Assembly: GCF_024713975.1 (NCBI RefSeq)
Contig: NC_091098.1
Span: 24,730,816 to 24,794,815 of the forward strand
Length of the DNA stretch: 64,000 nt
Direction: 5' to 3'
Origin: Paralichthys olivaceus
Taxonomy: Eukaryota; Chordata; Actinopteri; Pleuronectiformes; Paralichthyidae
The translations under genes were made by a program, and so were the position numbers. Position 1 is the stretch's first letter. Each line of letters begins with the position of its first letter. Below, piece after piece: positions 23,006 to 34,279 of the stretch. The notes beneath the pieces are model-generated. The model saw only the letters and a program-made list of their open reading frames with translations, did not search any database and was not told the DNA's origin.

Positions 23006-26000
23006 ATGTCCGAGGACTCGTGGGCGCTGTCCGTCGACGTCCAGGAGGCGACGGCTCCATCGGCTCAGGTGAGTTTTTACCCGCAGGTGATGGACGGAGC
23101 CCCGGCTAGCTGCGCTCGTTAGCCCCGGCTAGCTTAATCTCCCGCCTGCTGCTTTGCTAACACGTGTTTGCTTCATATTCTCTCTCTATATATATATATT
23201 TAAACATATATGGTGAGGTTTACCTTCGTGTCAGCCATTAACTGTGCAGACAAATCTTTACTGACGCAGCTCCATCAACTCTCCAGCAGTTAAACCCAGT
23301 ATAATCACAAACCACGAATTCCTCACGCACCATTGTTCCCTGCATCACTCGGTCCAACGAACTTCACCACAACCGAGAGGAGTCAGTCACCTCGTGTGAT
23401 TCATCTGTACCAGTCTGTTGTTCAAACTTTCTCTGGTTTAAACCCAGTAGATAAAATCACCTGGTGCTCAGGGCCTGCAAAACTAAGTAAAAACAGCTAA
23501 AACCATTATTATTCCAAAGGCCTAATCAAACTGGTTATTTTAAACAAAACACATAATTAAACACTAAAGCAAACTAGTCTACAGCTCCAGCAGTTAAAGT
23601 TAATTATTCTGTCATCTTATTAAGTTTATTAATAGGTTTAAATAAATGATCTTCTATCAAAAAAAATCTTCATCTCGTATTTTTTGGGTCTTAAATTAGT
23701 TATTTTATTTTTTAATATGGTCTCAAATTTCACCCTGATGCAGCACAAGATCCAGTAACTACTTAAAGGTTCAGTGTGTAGAATCCAGTGACATCTAGTG
23801 GTGAGGTTGCATGTTGCAGCTGAAAACCCTCACCTCACCCTCCTCTTCCAAACATGAACGAGAACCTGTGGCGGCCATCAGGACCCCGCCTGATGTAAAT
23901 ATAAAGATTTTAAATATAAAGGGCTCATTCTAGAGTTAAGGAAACAATTACTACGATTTTGATGAAACACACTATTATAAACATGACCAGGATTATTTTA
24001 TCTTCAGTTTCTGCAAATAGATTATTTCACCTCAAACTTGAGTCTTTTAGATTTAAAATCTTTACTTTGTGATGTTTGGTTAAAATCTTGACTGTTTTTA
24101 TATATTTTTATTTTCATTGTGGTTTTTTGTTGTTGCTTGTGTTTGATTGTTTGTTGCCGATTGTGAATATTTCTTGTTCTCAGCACTCTGTTGTTGTTGA
24201 TCTCAATGTGACCGCCTGATAGATTTTATCTTAATCTGATTTAAACTCTATTTTCTCTTCACCAGTTTGACTTTTCAAAGAAAATGGTTCGATTGAAGAG
24301 TTCACTGAAAACGAGAGGAGACATAAATGGTGAGTTCCCTAAATATTTACCCATATTTCATTTAATGGACTGAGAGATAATACATCGCTGACTACGTGAG
24401 TGTGTCTGCGTGAAGGCAACATTGGGCCGGAGGACAGCGAGCATGGAGACGAGCCGGGCCCGGCCGAACAGTCCCTGCTGCACAAGATGATCCGTCGCTC
24501 TCTGGTGCGGAACAGAAACGAGGTGGAGGTCCTGCAGAGGGACCCCAACTCTCCTCTCTACTCCGTCAAGTCGTTTGAGGACCTGAGGCTGTGAGTCTTT
24601 ATGACAGGAGCACATGCACACAGCTGGGTACACCATCTAAAACCTATGGGGGTATAATACAACTTCAGTGAAATCTATATTTTTAAATGGTGCCAAAATG
24701 TCACATGTCACACAAAGCCACACTTTCAACCATGTAGCTGTGTAGATTGATTTTCTTTTCATTTTCACCACGAACAAAATGTTACATTCCCTGGTGTGCA
24801 CAGACTTTGCACACACGTGTTTTTTATTCCTCCTCGCCCCAACGCTCGTTGTTATTTTGACTCAAAATTTAACAGGAAACCTGAGCTGTTGAAGGGCGTG
24901 TACAGCATGGGCTTCAACAGGCCATCCAGAATCCAGGAGAACGCTTTGCCCATGATGCTGGCACAACCGTGAGTTCATTTACATTCTTTAGAAGTTGTGC
25001 TGAGACGCGTCAATGAATAGAAGATGAAAACAAATCAAAAGAAAACACAAGTACAACAGAGAAGACTTGAATTTATAAAATAAACCGTTCTGCATTGTTT
25101 ATTCGGTAAAATAAAAGTTTTCATATCTGCAAACATAAACGCTGATAATATGTCTGTGGAAGACTCATATCGACTCGGCTAACTAATTAATGGGTTTAAT
25201 CTTTCATCGAAAAAGAGACTAATTACTGTTTTGTCAATCAGCTTATTGCTGCAGCTTTAAAATTATATGCAACTACTTTGCTTTAATGCCAATAGCTCAG
25301 CAGCAGTTGTTTTGAAACATCCCTCACATCGGGCCTGACTGTGTGTTTTCTGTGTTTGCAGACCTCAGAATCTGATCGCTCAGTCACAGTCCGGCACAGG
25401 CAAAACTGCTGCTTTTTCTCTGGCCATGCTCAGCCATGTGAACCCAGCCAATAAGTGGACTCAGGTAAGCGTAACGTGTCACCTGCAGAGTCAGCCCGTG
25501 TTGTTATTCAGCTGAAGGCCCTAAAACCTGCTCACCATTGAAAACTGTTTGGATTGTCAGTGCCTGTGCATCTCGCCGACGTATGAGCTCGCTCTGCAGA
25601 TCGGTCAGGTCATCGAGCAAATGGGGAAATTTTGTCCAGATGTGCAACTGGCGTACGCCATTCGAGGCAACAGAAGTAAGAGAGTGATCGTGATCGTAAT
25701 TGCGTCTGATGGAATAAAACAAATTGGTACTTCAAGCCGCTGTTGGTTACATCACTTCATGGAGCTGTGTGTTTTCAGTGGAGCGAGGCACTAAGCTGCA
25801 GCAGCACATTGTCATTGGAACGCCAGGCACAGTCCTCGACTGGTGCACCAAGTACAAGTTCATCGACCCCAAGAAGATCACCATGTTTGTGCTGGACGAG
25901 GCTGATGTGATGATCGCCACGCAGGGTCATCGGGATCAGAGCTTTCGAATTCATAGGTGGGCTCCTTCCGCAGAAAACTACAAATGCTTATTGCACTCAA

Positions 26001-27250
26001 ATGAGAAGCAGCGTTTTCTGTCCGGTCGTTCAACAAGCTCCTCTTGTCACAATATTTTTCAGGCAGCTGACAAAGGATTGCCAAATGCTCCTTTTCTCTG
26101 CAACCTTCGAGGACTCTGTGTGGGATTTCGCAAAAATGGTGATTCCAGACCCAAATATCATCAAGCTGAAGCGCGAGGAGGAGACGCTGGACACCATCAA
26201 GCAGTTCTATGTGGTCTGCAAGGAGGAGGAGGAGAAGTTCACAGCGCTCTGCAATCTTTACGGAATCCTTACCATCGCACAGGCCATTATCTTCTGCCGT
26301 GTAAGTCGGTTTTAACCTTCCAGAGTTTAAACATTTCTGTAATTTAGACCCCATTTACACAATGTTACACATAATATACACTTTTATTATTATTGTGTAT
26401 AGTTCTTACTATATTATGTGTTATTCCGTATGTATTTGGATGTTTCCCCCCGAAAATCAAGGTTTTCCAGTTTAGCTTATGCATTTTCTTCCCAGACCCG
26501 TCGGACGGCAGCTTGGTTAACTGTAAACCTGATCAAAGAGGGCCATCGGGTGGCGCTGCTGAGTGGAGAATTGACGGTGGAGCAGAGAGCTGCGGTCATC
26601 GAACGCTATCGGAACGGCAAGGAGAAGGTGCTCGTGACCACGAATGTGTGCTCCAGAGGTGAGGGAGGTGAAGATGGACGAGAGCCAGATCTTGATCATC
26701 TTAATCGTTCACTTCATACAAAGATTTACGACATGACGGTTTCCCAAAAGTAAAGCTAACGCATCTCAATCACCACCTGGTGGCTGGACGTCGTTATAGC
26801 GGCTCAATTTCCCGATCGCTGTTGCACAGATTTCAAATGATCTTTGATGAGGAACGACTTTAAATATCTCCAACCGGTCGGTGGCTCTGTTACAGGTATC
26901 GATGTCGAGCAGGTGTCGCTCGTGGTCAACTTTGACCTCCCTGTGAACTTGGATGGAAATGCAGATAACGAAACATACCTTCACCGGATCGGCCGCACGG
27001 GACGCTTCGGCAAAAGAGGATATGCCGTCAATATGGTTGACGGTGAACACGGCATGGACATACTCAACCAGATCGAGATTCATTTTGGTGTGTTCGCAAT
27101 TCTCTCACTTTTATCATGTCGAACTGCAAATATAAAGATCCTGACCTTTTTTTTCTTCTTCTTCTTCCCCTCCGTCTTTCTCCAACAGACAGGAGAATCC
27201 CAAAACTGGACACAAGCGATGCTGCAGAGATGGAGAAACACTTCAACTGA
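23006..27250 (+). CDS. ddx19: ATP-dependent RNA helicase DDX19 (DEAD-box, mRNA export)
   Basis: Eleven coding exons: 23006-23068, 24266-24329, 24416-24590, 24876-24968, 25362-25464, 25561-25675, 25779-25956, 26063-26300, 26496-26658, 26896-27087 and 27189-27250. They encode 481 residues, close to the family length. Visible motifs are the Q-motif region [10 protein letters not shown], motif I GTGKT (143-147), motif II DEAD (244-247), motif III SAT (276-278) and motif [10 protein letters not shown] (427-434). The start [11 protein letters not shown] matches the DDX19 N-terminus rather than DDX25. Some internal residues ([25 protein letters not shown]) are more like DDX25. DDX19/Dbp5 acts at the cytoplasmic face of the nuclear pore, remodelling mRNPs with Gle1-IP6 and Nup214. 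The assignment to DDX19 is firm; which teleost paralogue (a or b) cannot be told from the sequence alone. The intron at 23069-24265 carries an inverted-repeat element, and the intron at 26659-26895 a partial one. Confidence 0.93.
23763..24052. mobile_element. Degraded copy of the same MITE-like element, DDX19 intron 1
   Basis: It begins TTAAAGGTTCAGTGTGTAG, then runs through TGACATCTAGTGGTGAGGTTGC. Reverse-complement similarity to the 32.5-kb copy is visible in the interior (GATGAAACACAC). The far terminal repeat is eroded, so the right boundary is approximate. Confidence 0.55.
26720..26805. mobile_element. Partial copy of the CCTGGTGG inverted-repeat element
   Basis: The text CGACATGACGG, AAAAGTAAAGCTAA and CACCTGGTGGCTGG aligns by eye with the left half of the element at 527-703. 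It lies in the DDX19 intron before exon 10. Confidence 0.5.
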
Positions 27251-27758
27251 ATTGTTCGCTCCACGCACTGACTGACGCAGCGAAACGTGTTACCTCAGCT
27301 GTGACTTGAGTTCTTACGAGAGTTTGCGTTGGCGATTTATTGTTTACAGAAGAAAAGCATGCGAATGTTGATGCATGCAAAACCAGTGTGCCGGAGTTTT
27401 CACTTAGATTTCATTTGATACTGTGATTTATCACTGAAGTCACCTTAAACCTTTATGCTGCGTCTCCCAGAGACTTTAAACTAACCACTGGCTGTTAAAA
27501 CAGCGTTTAAGAAGGGTGGATATAATCCTACTGTTCACGGTTTGCTGTGTTTTGATTTTCTTCTTTGTTTTGTTTTGAAGTGTATTAACGAGATACGAGA
27601 ATGTCTCATCTCTAGATCTTTGCATGGTTTGATTTAAAATATCCTTGAGTGACTTGAAGCATTTTAACATTTAAAATGCCAGTTTCAGTCTAGCAGTGGT
27701 TGATTGTGAATTCCCTGAACTTCACTTGGTTGTTTATATCAGTTTTGTGTGGATACAA

Positions 27759-27768
27759 AATAAATAAA
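27759..27768 (+). terminator. Overlapping AATAAA poly(A) signals of the DDX19-type gene
   Basis: Two overlapping AATAAA hexamers lie about 510 bp after the stop codon. Another AATAAA at 27958-27963 could serve as a distal signal. Confidence 0.6.
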
Positions 27769-27957
27769 GACATAAAGTTGCTGTCTCCTGAGACAGTTCA
27801 TGGAAATGACACCTTTTTGTTTTTGGCACCTGACAGAGGAAGACGAGTGTGTCTAAAAATGATCGGCTGCTGAGCTTCCTCAGAATATACGATATGTTCG
27901 AAAGATAGAACACCTGTAACATCTGTATTCTTTATGCACTCTGTGATTGTTTGTTTT

Positions 27958-27963
27958 AATAAA
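27958..27963 (+). terminator. Distal AATAAA poly(A) signal of the DDX19-type gene
   Basis: The hexamer is followed by GT-rich sequence. It lies about 580 bp before the end of the convergent ubxn10 coding region. Usage is inferred. Confidence 0.45.
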
Positions 27964-28543
27964 GTTTCCAGAGTGAGCAGGAGGAGTCTTGTTTTTATTT
28001 CTTCTCCATCCGACAAAAAATAATTCAGTTGCTCTGTTCAGAGTGGAAAAATAAAAAAGAGCGAGCTTCATCTGAAAACTGGTGTTTATCACATTTTGAT
28101 TCATACAAACAACTGGAGATGTTGAAATGTGCTCGTACGAATACAGAATATATTTTATACTCATGTTTCACATAAATGTGGGTTATTTGATGACTTCCTT
28201 TTTTCAATATATTACTACAAGAAAAACTAAGTTGTGCGTTGGTTTGTTCTCTACCGAGCTCTGTTCCAGTTTTTATTTATTTCTCCTGGGATTTTGTATT
28301 TGTGTCTTTTTGATGTCTCCAGTATAACGACCCCACACATACAGAGGAAGTGTGTGACATTAAAAGTACAAATCTAACTTAATGAATTCATATTTACACA
28401 GTTTCCAAGCAGGAGAGCAGCTGTAATTTAAAAGTGCATTTTATATAATTTGTCAAGCATCCAAATAAGCTAAACAACGGAGGAGGAGGCTGCAAATATC
28501 AACGCAGCCAAATGTCAAGTGTTAAACTTTAAATGGTTTCAGC

Positions 28544-29095
28544 TCAATCATGTTGCTCCACGCTGTCATTATTATTCTGCGTGATGCACAGCACTGATCT
28601 GTTCATGATGCCGCTCTGGGCCAGAGTCATGTTCATGTCCGTGAAGCTCCTGCGCGGCACGTCCATAGTCTCGATGGAGACCTCCCCATACGTCTCTGTG
28701 AACCTGTCCTCTGCACTGGCCTTCACCGTCAGCAGAGTGTCTGTGGACTCAAAGTGCTGCTGAAACCTCCTGCCGCACGGTGCTCGAACTGCCAACAGCA
28801 AACCAACGCTGGCGCCGTCTTTGGCCCCCAGCGGTTCCGGGTCTGAGGTGTTAGGCCACATCCTGAGAGACACATCGGCCCTGTTGTCCCCCTCGGAGCT
28901 GGAGGTCCGCCGCTGCTGCAGGATGGTATCGTCAGACAGGCTGAGGATGTTTCTGTCCAGCCGTCCTCCAGGACTCACCTCGGACCGCCTGCGCCCTATG
29001 GGAGGCAGGACCTTGAACTTGTTTAAGGAGTGTGGTGGAACAGCAGGAAGTTGCTGCAGCATGTGCAGGACCTCGTCCTGGCTCGGCTGCCACAT
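28544..29095 (-). CDS. ubxn10: UBX domain-containing protein 10
   Basis: A single exon encodes 183 residues. The C-terminal half (from about LLLAVRAPCGRRFQQHF) is a UBX domain closely resembling human UBXN10, including the SIETMDVPRR segment. The N-terminal half keeps short matches (LNKFKVLPPI). UBXN10 is a p97/VCP adaptor reported to bind IFT-B and support ciliogenesis. Human UBXN10 is about 280 residues; this one is shorter at the N-terminus. The reading frame stays open upstream but holds no further ATG before an in-frame TGA at 29213-29215, so 29095 is the first usable start unless an upstream exon exists. It is convergent with the helicase gene. A minus-strand AATAAA (plus-strand TTTATT) lies at 28272-28277. 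Confidence 0.9.
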   Translation of the reverse strand: MWQPSQDEVLHMLQQLPAVPPHSLNKFKVLPPIGRRRSEVSPGGRLDRNILSLSDDTILQQRRTSSSEGDNRADVSLRMWPNTSDPEPLGAKDGASVGLLLAVRAPCGRRFQQHFESTDTLLTVKASAEDRFTETYGEVSIETMDVPRRSFTDMNMTLAQSGIMNRSVLCITQNNNDSVEQHD

Positions 29096-31736
29096 GGCGA
29101 CCCGGGACCCTGGCCAGGCCGGGACAACGAGTGGAGGGACTGTGGGACTCCAGAGAAGTCGGGTCCTCGGTCGAATCCCAGTGTCCCTGTTAAGGACTGG
29201 AGCTGTGAGCCGTCACAGACTGGTCTGACATTAGTTGGTCTGTGAGTGTGAGAGGCAGCTGTAATATCATGGTCCAGGCTCTATCTATCCATCTTTCTAT
29301 CAGTAAACAAGGGATGACTTAAATGTGCACCTTACTGGATCTAGAATGGTGCCTGGATGTTTTCGGCCCCTGCCTGAAGGAGCTGAGCCTGAATTAACTC
29401 TGAGTCTCTGGAGGTGAACTCTGTGACCGCTTCTCCTCCAACACATCTGTATCCAGATGTTGTAGCGTCACAGCTGCGTCTGTCTTTGTCGAGAGAAGAT
29501 TTCCACTCACTTCCTGCTCCTCGGTCCCGAGTCTCACCTGAGTTCAAAACAAGTCTCCATTTCCCCGAGAAGTCAACGAGGCAGAGTTTGAACAGCTGTC
29601 CCACGTGTCCACGTGTCCACGTGTTCCTCCCTGTGGCTCAGCTGCACGTTCAAAACATCCGATCACCTTGTTTCTGTTCGCACGAGTTTACGAACGTTTT
29701 CCTCCCAGAGTCACTTCCTGTCTTCAGCGTCCATGGACGTCTGGTTGTCATGACGACGAAATCAGAGGCAGGGCGCACCCTGGTGGTGGAAGAACGCAAA
29801 CACACACACACATACACACACACAGATATGACCAGAGTGTTTAAAATATCTTTATTTAATTGTTTGCTGTGACTCTATGTTGCTGCAATTTGCTTTATTT
29901 ATATTTATTTTATTTGTGCATGAAATGAAACTAAAGTAATTCCAGTTATGAAACATGAAACTTTACATATTCTTTATGGAAAATTTCCTTACATTTAATT
30001 AAGCTGCGCCAAGTTTTACACACTCACTGATATCAGTTCTCTGAATGTGCCTCCACGATGCCTGATTTTAAATAATAGTGTTTCTCCACATGGATCCATG
30101 TGTGAGTTTGAATAATCATAAGACATCTGGTTTCTTCACCACTCATTTATTAAAGATTTAGAAAGACACAACACATTGGAATCACCTCCTCGTGATCCTC
30201 AACAACTCTTCACAGATAAAAAGTGCAGATCGATGATAAATAATCAGATCGAACACCAGACTAATAATCTTTTTATATTTTTTGATGTTTTTGTTTCATT
30301 AGGCTACAGTGATGATGAGTTCTGTTTGAATTCATAGTAATAAATTAACAAAATACAGTACATCGCATGTATCAGTACAGCATTTACTTCACTTCCTGTA
30401 CATTAGCTGCACAACACTGGATGTTTCTTCACATTTTAAATAAAAAATGCCCAAAGATCACAATGAAAAAAAACAACTGAGCTTTTCATTTACAAAAAAA
30501 ACTAAATCTTCAACAAATTAACTGAATTTTCAGATTCTTAGTGTTTGGTAGAAATCAGAAGATTCACTTTACTTCAGCTTTTTTGTTTCATAGTGTTACA
30601 GTGTGTTAACTTTACCATTAAAATACGTTTGGCACATTTAGAGTTTTCTTTGTCTATGGAGCGGTTTTAAAAGTACTTTTCTAATAAAGCTGCAGTTTGC
30701 TGCCGGCCGTTTCTCTTAATACACGACCGTGGTAAATTACACAACATCTGATATTAGCATTTAATTCAATCTCATATTAGATAAGAGTAAATCCAACTCT
30801 GTGACAGGACGATAAATGTGTTACTCGTTAGATTTCATAATGTATTAGAGCAAAAGGAATCTTGAATGAATGGTCTTATTATTATTTCATTAATTAATAC
30901 AAGAATCTCACCGATACGTACAAATCATGATTGGTGTTGGATCAAAATTACAAACTAATGATTATCTTCTTTATCGATTGATTGGTTAACTCAAATTCAA
31001 AATCAACAAAATCACTTTGAGGTAAACACAAGAAGATAGAAGCAGCAAATTTCTTACATTTACGAAGCTGTAAAGCAGAAGCCCAGTGTTTAAAGTTAGG
31101 AAGCAGAATGAATCTATCTTCTCATTTTCATGAATAATGAAAACAAGCAGCTGTTGGCAGGAAATAACGACTCCAATAATTCCCACTGTACTTCTCTGCA
31201 GAGCCGACAGGTTTATCAGTTGGACGATAAAAATATTGGTATCTGAGTTTAAGTTTTCCAATGTGAAAACTTTTATTTCACAGAATGAACAATGTAGAAA
31301 AGATGTGCATTTATGTTGACATTTGACGTTGTATTCAAAATGTCTTAAATTAATTTATAATTTGATTTATGGTTAACTGTTAAATGTCGAGCCTCAATTC
31401 TCAAGTGTTATTTGAGGGGTTTAAAAACGACATCTCAGGAGTCAGAGCCGATAACCTACAGTTTCCTTTATCCATTTTAAATCAAAAATACATTTACTGA
31501 ATTAAACAGAAGGATTCAGACGTGTATTACCAAGAGTAAACAGTAGTTTTACATTCAAATCTGCAGGAGGTACAGACGAGTGTCAATGTAGTTATGAGGA
31601 AATAATTGTGCCCAATACCATGAGGATAATAAACAACTCTTTAACAGGAGTAGCAGCTCGCTCACCAGCCCATCACCAGGGACACATCGTTAATGGTGTC
31701 ACGTATAAAGAGGTAAACCACAGCCCTCCCTGCTCT
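29096..31736. other. ubxn10 upstream region and probable cptp 3'UTR
   Basis: The right end of ubxn10's upstream region (to about 29830) is moderately GC-rich and carries an X-box-like motif and a short CA tract near 29801-29823. From 29870 to 31700 the sequence is AT-rich without coding signs. Much of it may be cptp 3'UTR: minus-strand AATAAA occurs at plus positions 30146-30151, followed by clean AT-rich sequence. No repeat family was recognised. Confidence 0.5.
29744..29757. promoter_or_regulatory. RFX X-box-like motif upstream of ubxn10
   Basis: GTTGTCATGACGAC resembles the X-box GTTGCCATGGCAAC at 11 of 14 positions and lies about 650 bp upstream of the ubxn10 ATG. UBXN10 is a ciliary protein, and RFX factors drive ciliary genes. 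Function here is inferred. Confidence 0.35.
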
Positions 31737-33130
31737 CTATGCTAATTCAAGCAGGTTATGATGAGCGTAAAGTTTCTCTGTGATCTGGTACACCTCAGAG
31801 ATTAGAGGCAGGGCTTCCCCCAGCATGGCCACCACCTGCTCTGGGGGGCCCACATTCATCGCCTCGAAGAAAGCAAGACGCCCGGGGAGCACGCAGAACG
31901 CCACGCCCGCAGCCTTGCGGATCACCCAGGCGTGGTGCTGGGCGAGGGACTCGTTGTAGGCCTCTGCACACATGACGGAGGTCTTGCCGTCCTCTGTGCT
32001 GGTGCGCAGGCGCTCCAGGAAAAGTTCCAGCCACCTCAGCGCACGGTGGAGCCTCAGCAGGGTGCGGCAGCCGGACTCAGGGTGTTGGCCTACTTTCTTG
32101 GTCAGGTCCACCAGTTCCTTCTCCAGCTCGAAGTTCACCATCGACTGGATGGTGACGTACTGAGACCCGTTCTCGCCATTCAGGTGACCGACCAGGATCT
32201 GGATCTTGTTGGACGCATCTTTGGAAATGAAGCCAAAGACGCTGCCTAATCGGTTCAGAAACCTGGAAGTGTGATCGGACAAAAACAGTCTGTTAGCTAT
32301 GCACGAGTATCACATTATGATATTGTTCGATCGATGTAGTTGAAGGTTTGGGATGAGTTATGATTGGAAGTCAATGCAAAGTCTTAACAAACATACATTT
32401 TTGATTTTATATCTTTGTTTTTAAATGACATTGTTCTGTTTTCTCTGATGTCTTGTTTTCACTCGTCCTCTTTGTAACAGCTGTTTCGAAACCTGCTCTA
32501 TACATAAGGTTATTATTATATTATATGAACTTACTATTAAATCCTAAAGGTCCAGTGTGTAAGATTTAGGTGAAATTAAATATGAAATAATCATAATGAT
32601 GTTTTCCCTGGTGTGTTTCATCTAAATCCTATGAATTGTTGTTTATATTTAAAAACTTTATGCCATGTTTTTATTTTAGTGTCGTCCAAACTGGACAAAC
32701 TAAAAGCTTTTGAGTTTTCATGACGACTGGAGTTCAGAGATCGATATCTCTCTATCTCTCTCTCTCTGTCATGTTTGGAATGGGAGTATCCAGCTGCAAC
32801 ACGAAGCTTCACCTCTAGATGTCGCTACATCCTACACGCTGAACCTTTAAGACCATTCAGTCTGATTTTGGAATAAAACTTTTTTTTTTAAATGTCCTAA
32901 ATAAACAAAACAATAAATGGAATTGGAGTCTCTGGTTCTGAGTGAACATGAAACACAACCAGCTCAGGAAACAGGATTTAATGGAGAAGAAACCAAACTC
33001 ACTTCACGAGCCCTCGCCAGCCGTCCAGATAATGCTGGAGGTCCACTTCTTTACTTTCAGTCAGACACAGTTTGAACGTGTCGAGAATCTCCTGGAAGCT
33101 GAATTTCTGCTGCTCCGAGGAACCGGCCAT
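31737..33130 (-). CDS. cptp: Ceramide-1-phosphate transfer protein
   Basis: Two coding exons, 33130-33003 and 32262-31737, give 217 residues (human CPTP 214). The protein is a single GLTP-fold domain. Recognisable segments are FLNRLGSVFGFISKDASNKI, with the Asp (residue 58) and Lys (62) expected at the phosphate/sphingoid headgroup site, HPESGCRTLLRLHRALRWL, and AFCVLPGRLAFFEAMNVGPPEQ. CPTP moves ceramide-1-phosphate between the trans-Golgi and other membranes and limits arachidonate release and inflammasome activation. The start ATG MAGSSEQQ is the first in the exon. The gene is divergent from ints11, with 772 bp between the two ATGs. Its intron carries a 306-bp inverted-repeat element. Confidence 0.95.
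32545..32850. mobile_element. Nonautonomous inverted-repeat element (MITE-like), cptp intron
   Basis: The left end reads TAAAGGTCCAGTGTGTAAG and the right end is the inverse of TTAAAGGTTCAGCGTGTAGG, giving imperfect terminal inverted repeats of about 18-20 bp around 306 bp. The interior lacks coding potential. From memory the ends match a repeat seen widely in percomorph fish. A second, degraded copy lies at about 23763-24052. Confidence 0.7.
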
Positions 33131-33261
33131 GTTTCCTACCAGGAAGTGAGGATCCAACAGGAAACGAGCGAGGAGAGACGGACGGTGACACACTTCCGGT
33201 GTCAGTAGGAACACGCCCCGGTGTAAACAGCTGGAGGCAGAAAACCCGAAGAAGTGAGAGG

Positions 33262-33262
<1 letters not shown>

Positions 33263-33299
<37 letters not shown>
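33263..33299 (+). repeat. (ACA)n trinucleotide repeat
   Basis: About 12 uninterrupted ACA units lie between the cptp and ints11 promoters. Confidence 0.95.
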
Positions 33300-33524
33300 T
33301 GTCTCTGCAGCGACGATCCACCTGCTCCTGCGCAGACTCCCGCCCGGAACACACCTAAAAACCTACACGCGGCACCTTCAGAATAAAAGCGCTGGGGAGC
33401 ACTGTGCAGCCCGATGTGAGATAATTTATCAGAAAAAAATGGAGGCAACACTTTTACAAAGCAAATAAACACTTAAGGATGTCAAACAGAATAAAAATAA
33501 TTTTTTCCACTCAACCTCCACTTG

Positions 33525-33640
33525 TGTATCTATCTATCTATTCATTCATCCATCCATCTTTCTATCATCTATCTATCTATCTATCTATCTATCCACCTAT
33601 CTATCTATCTATCTATCCATCTATCTATCCTTCTCTCGAT
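33525..33640 (+). repeat. (CTAT)n microsatellite
   Basis: Imperfect CTAT/CCAT tetranucleotide array in the cptp-ints11 intergenic region. Confidence 0.95.
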
Positions 33641-33902
33641 ATGTATCTAATACAAATTTTGAATTTTATAAATAATCCATTGACTTTGTTTGTTTTTTTT
33701 ACAACTGGTTTTACTGTGAAGGTGCTCACCGGAAGTCTTTAAACTTAATGGCGGGTAACTTGACAGTGCTAACGCTTCACATGTCCACAACAAACCAGAC
33801 AATAAACATCTGTGCACATGGAGGCTCATTAACAGGAAGCTGCGGAGTCGTGTGATTTAACCACAGCTGTAGAAACATCTGGAGGAAGGAGGAGGAGGAA
33901 AC

Positions 33903-34031
33903 ATGCCGGAAATAAAAGTTACTCCGCTGGGTGAGGGACGTTACAGAGGCTAGTTAGCACAGCTAGCATCTACCAAGCTAGTTTAGTAAGCTAGTTGTTA
34001 GCTGGAGTGTGTGTGCGTGTTAATGTGTGTT

Positions 34032-34064
<33 letters not shown>

Positions 34065-34245
34065 GAGTGAGTGAATGACTGTGTGGGAGTGAGTGAATGA
34101 GTGTGTGTGTGTGTGTGAGTGAGTGAGTGAATGAGTGTGTGTGTGAGTGAATGAACGTATGTGTGAGTGAGTGTGTGTATATATATATATATGTGTGTGT
34201 GTGTGTTGTCAGTGTCCTCACAGCTCCTCTCTCTCTCCCTCTCTC

Positions 34246-34279
<34 letters not shown>

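Larger units (their letters stand above)
33131..33902. promoter_or_regulatory. Bidirectional cptp/ints11 promoter region
   Basis: The gap between divergent start codons contains ACTTCCGG at 33192-33199 near cptp and CCGGAAGT at 33729-33736 near ints11, both ETS-type sites common in housekeeping promoters. Between them lie a CAA repeat (33263-33299) and a CTAT repeat (33525-33640). The repeats split the region into two likely core promoters rather than one compact one. Confidence 0.5.

Noticed and set aside
28821..29228. 135-codon plus-strand frame over ubxn10
   Set aside because: Shadow of the ubxn10 coding exon on the opposite strand.
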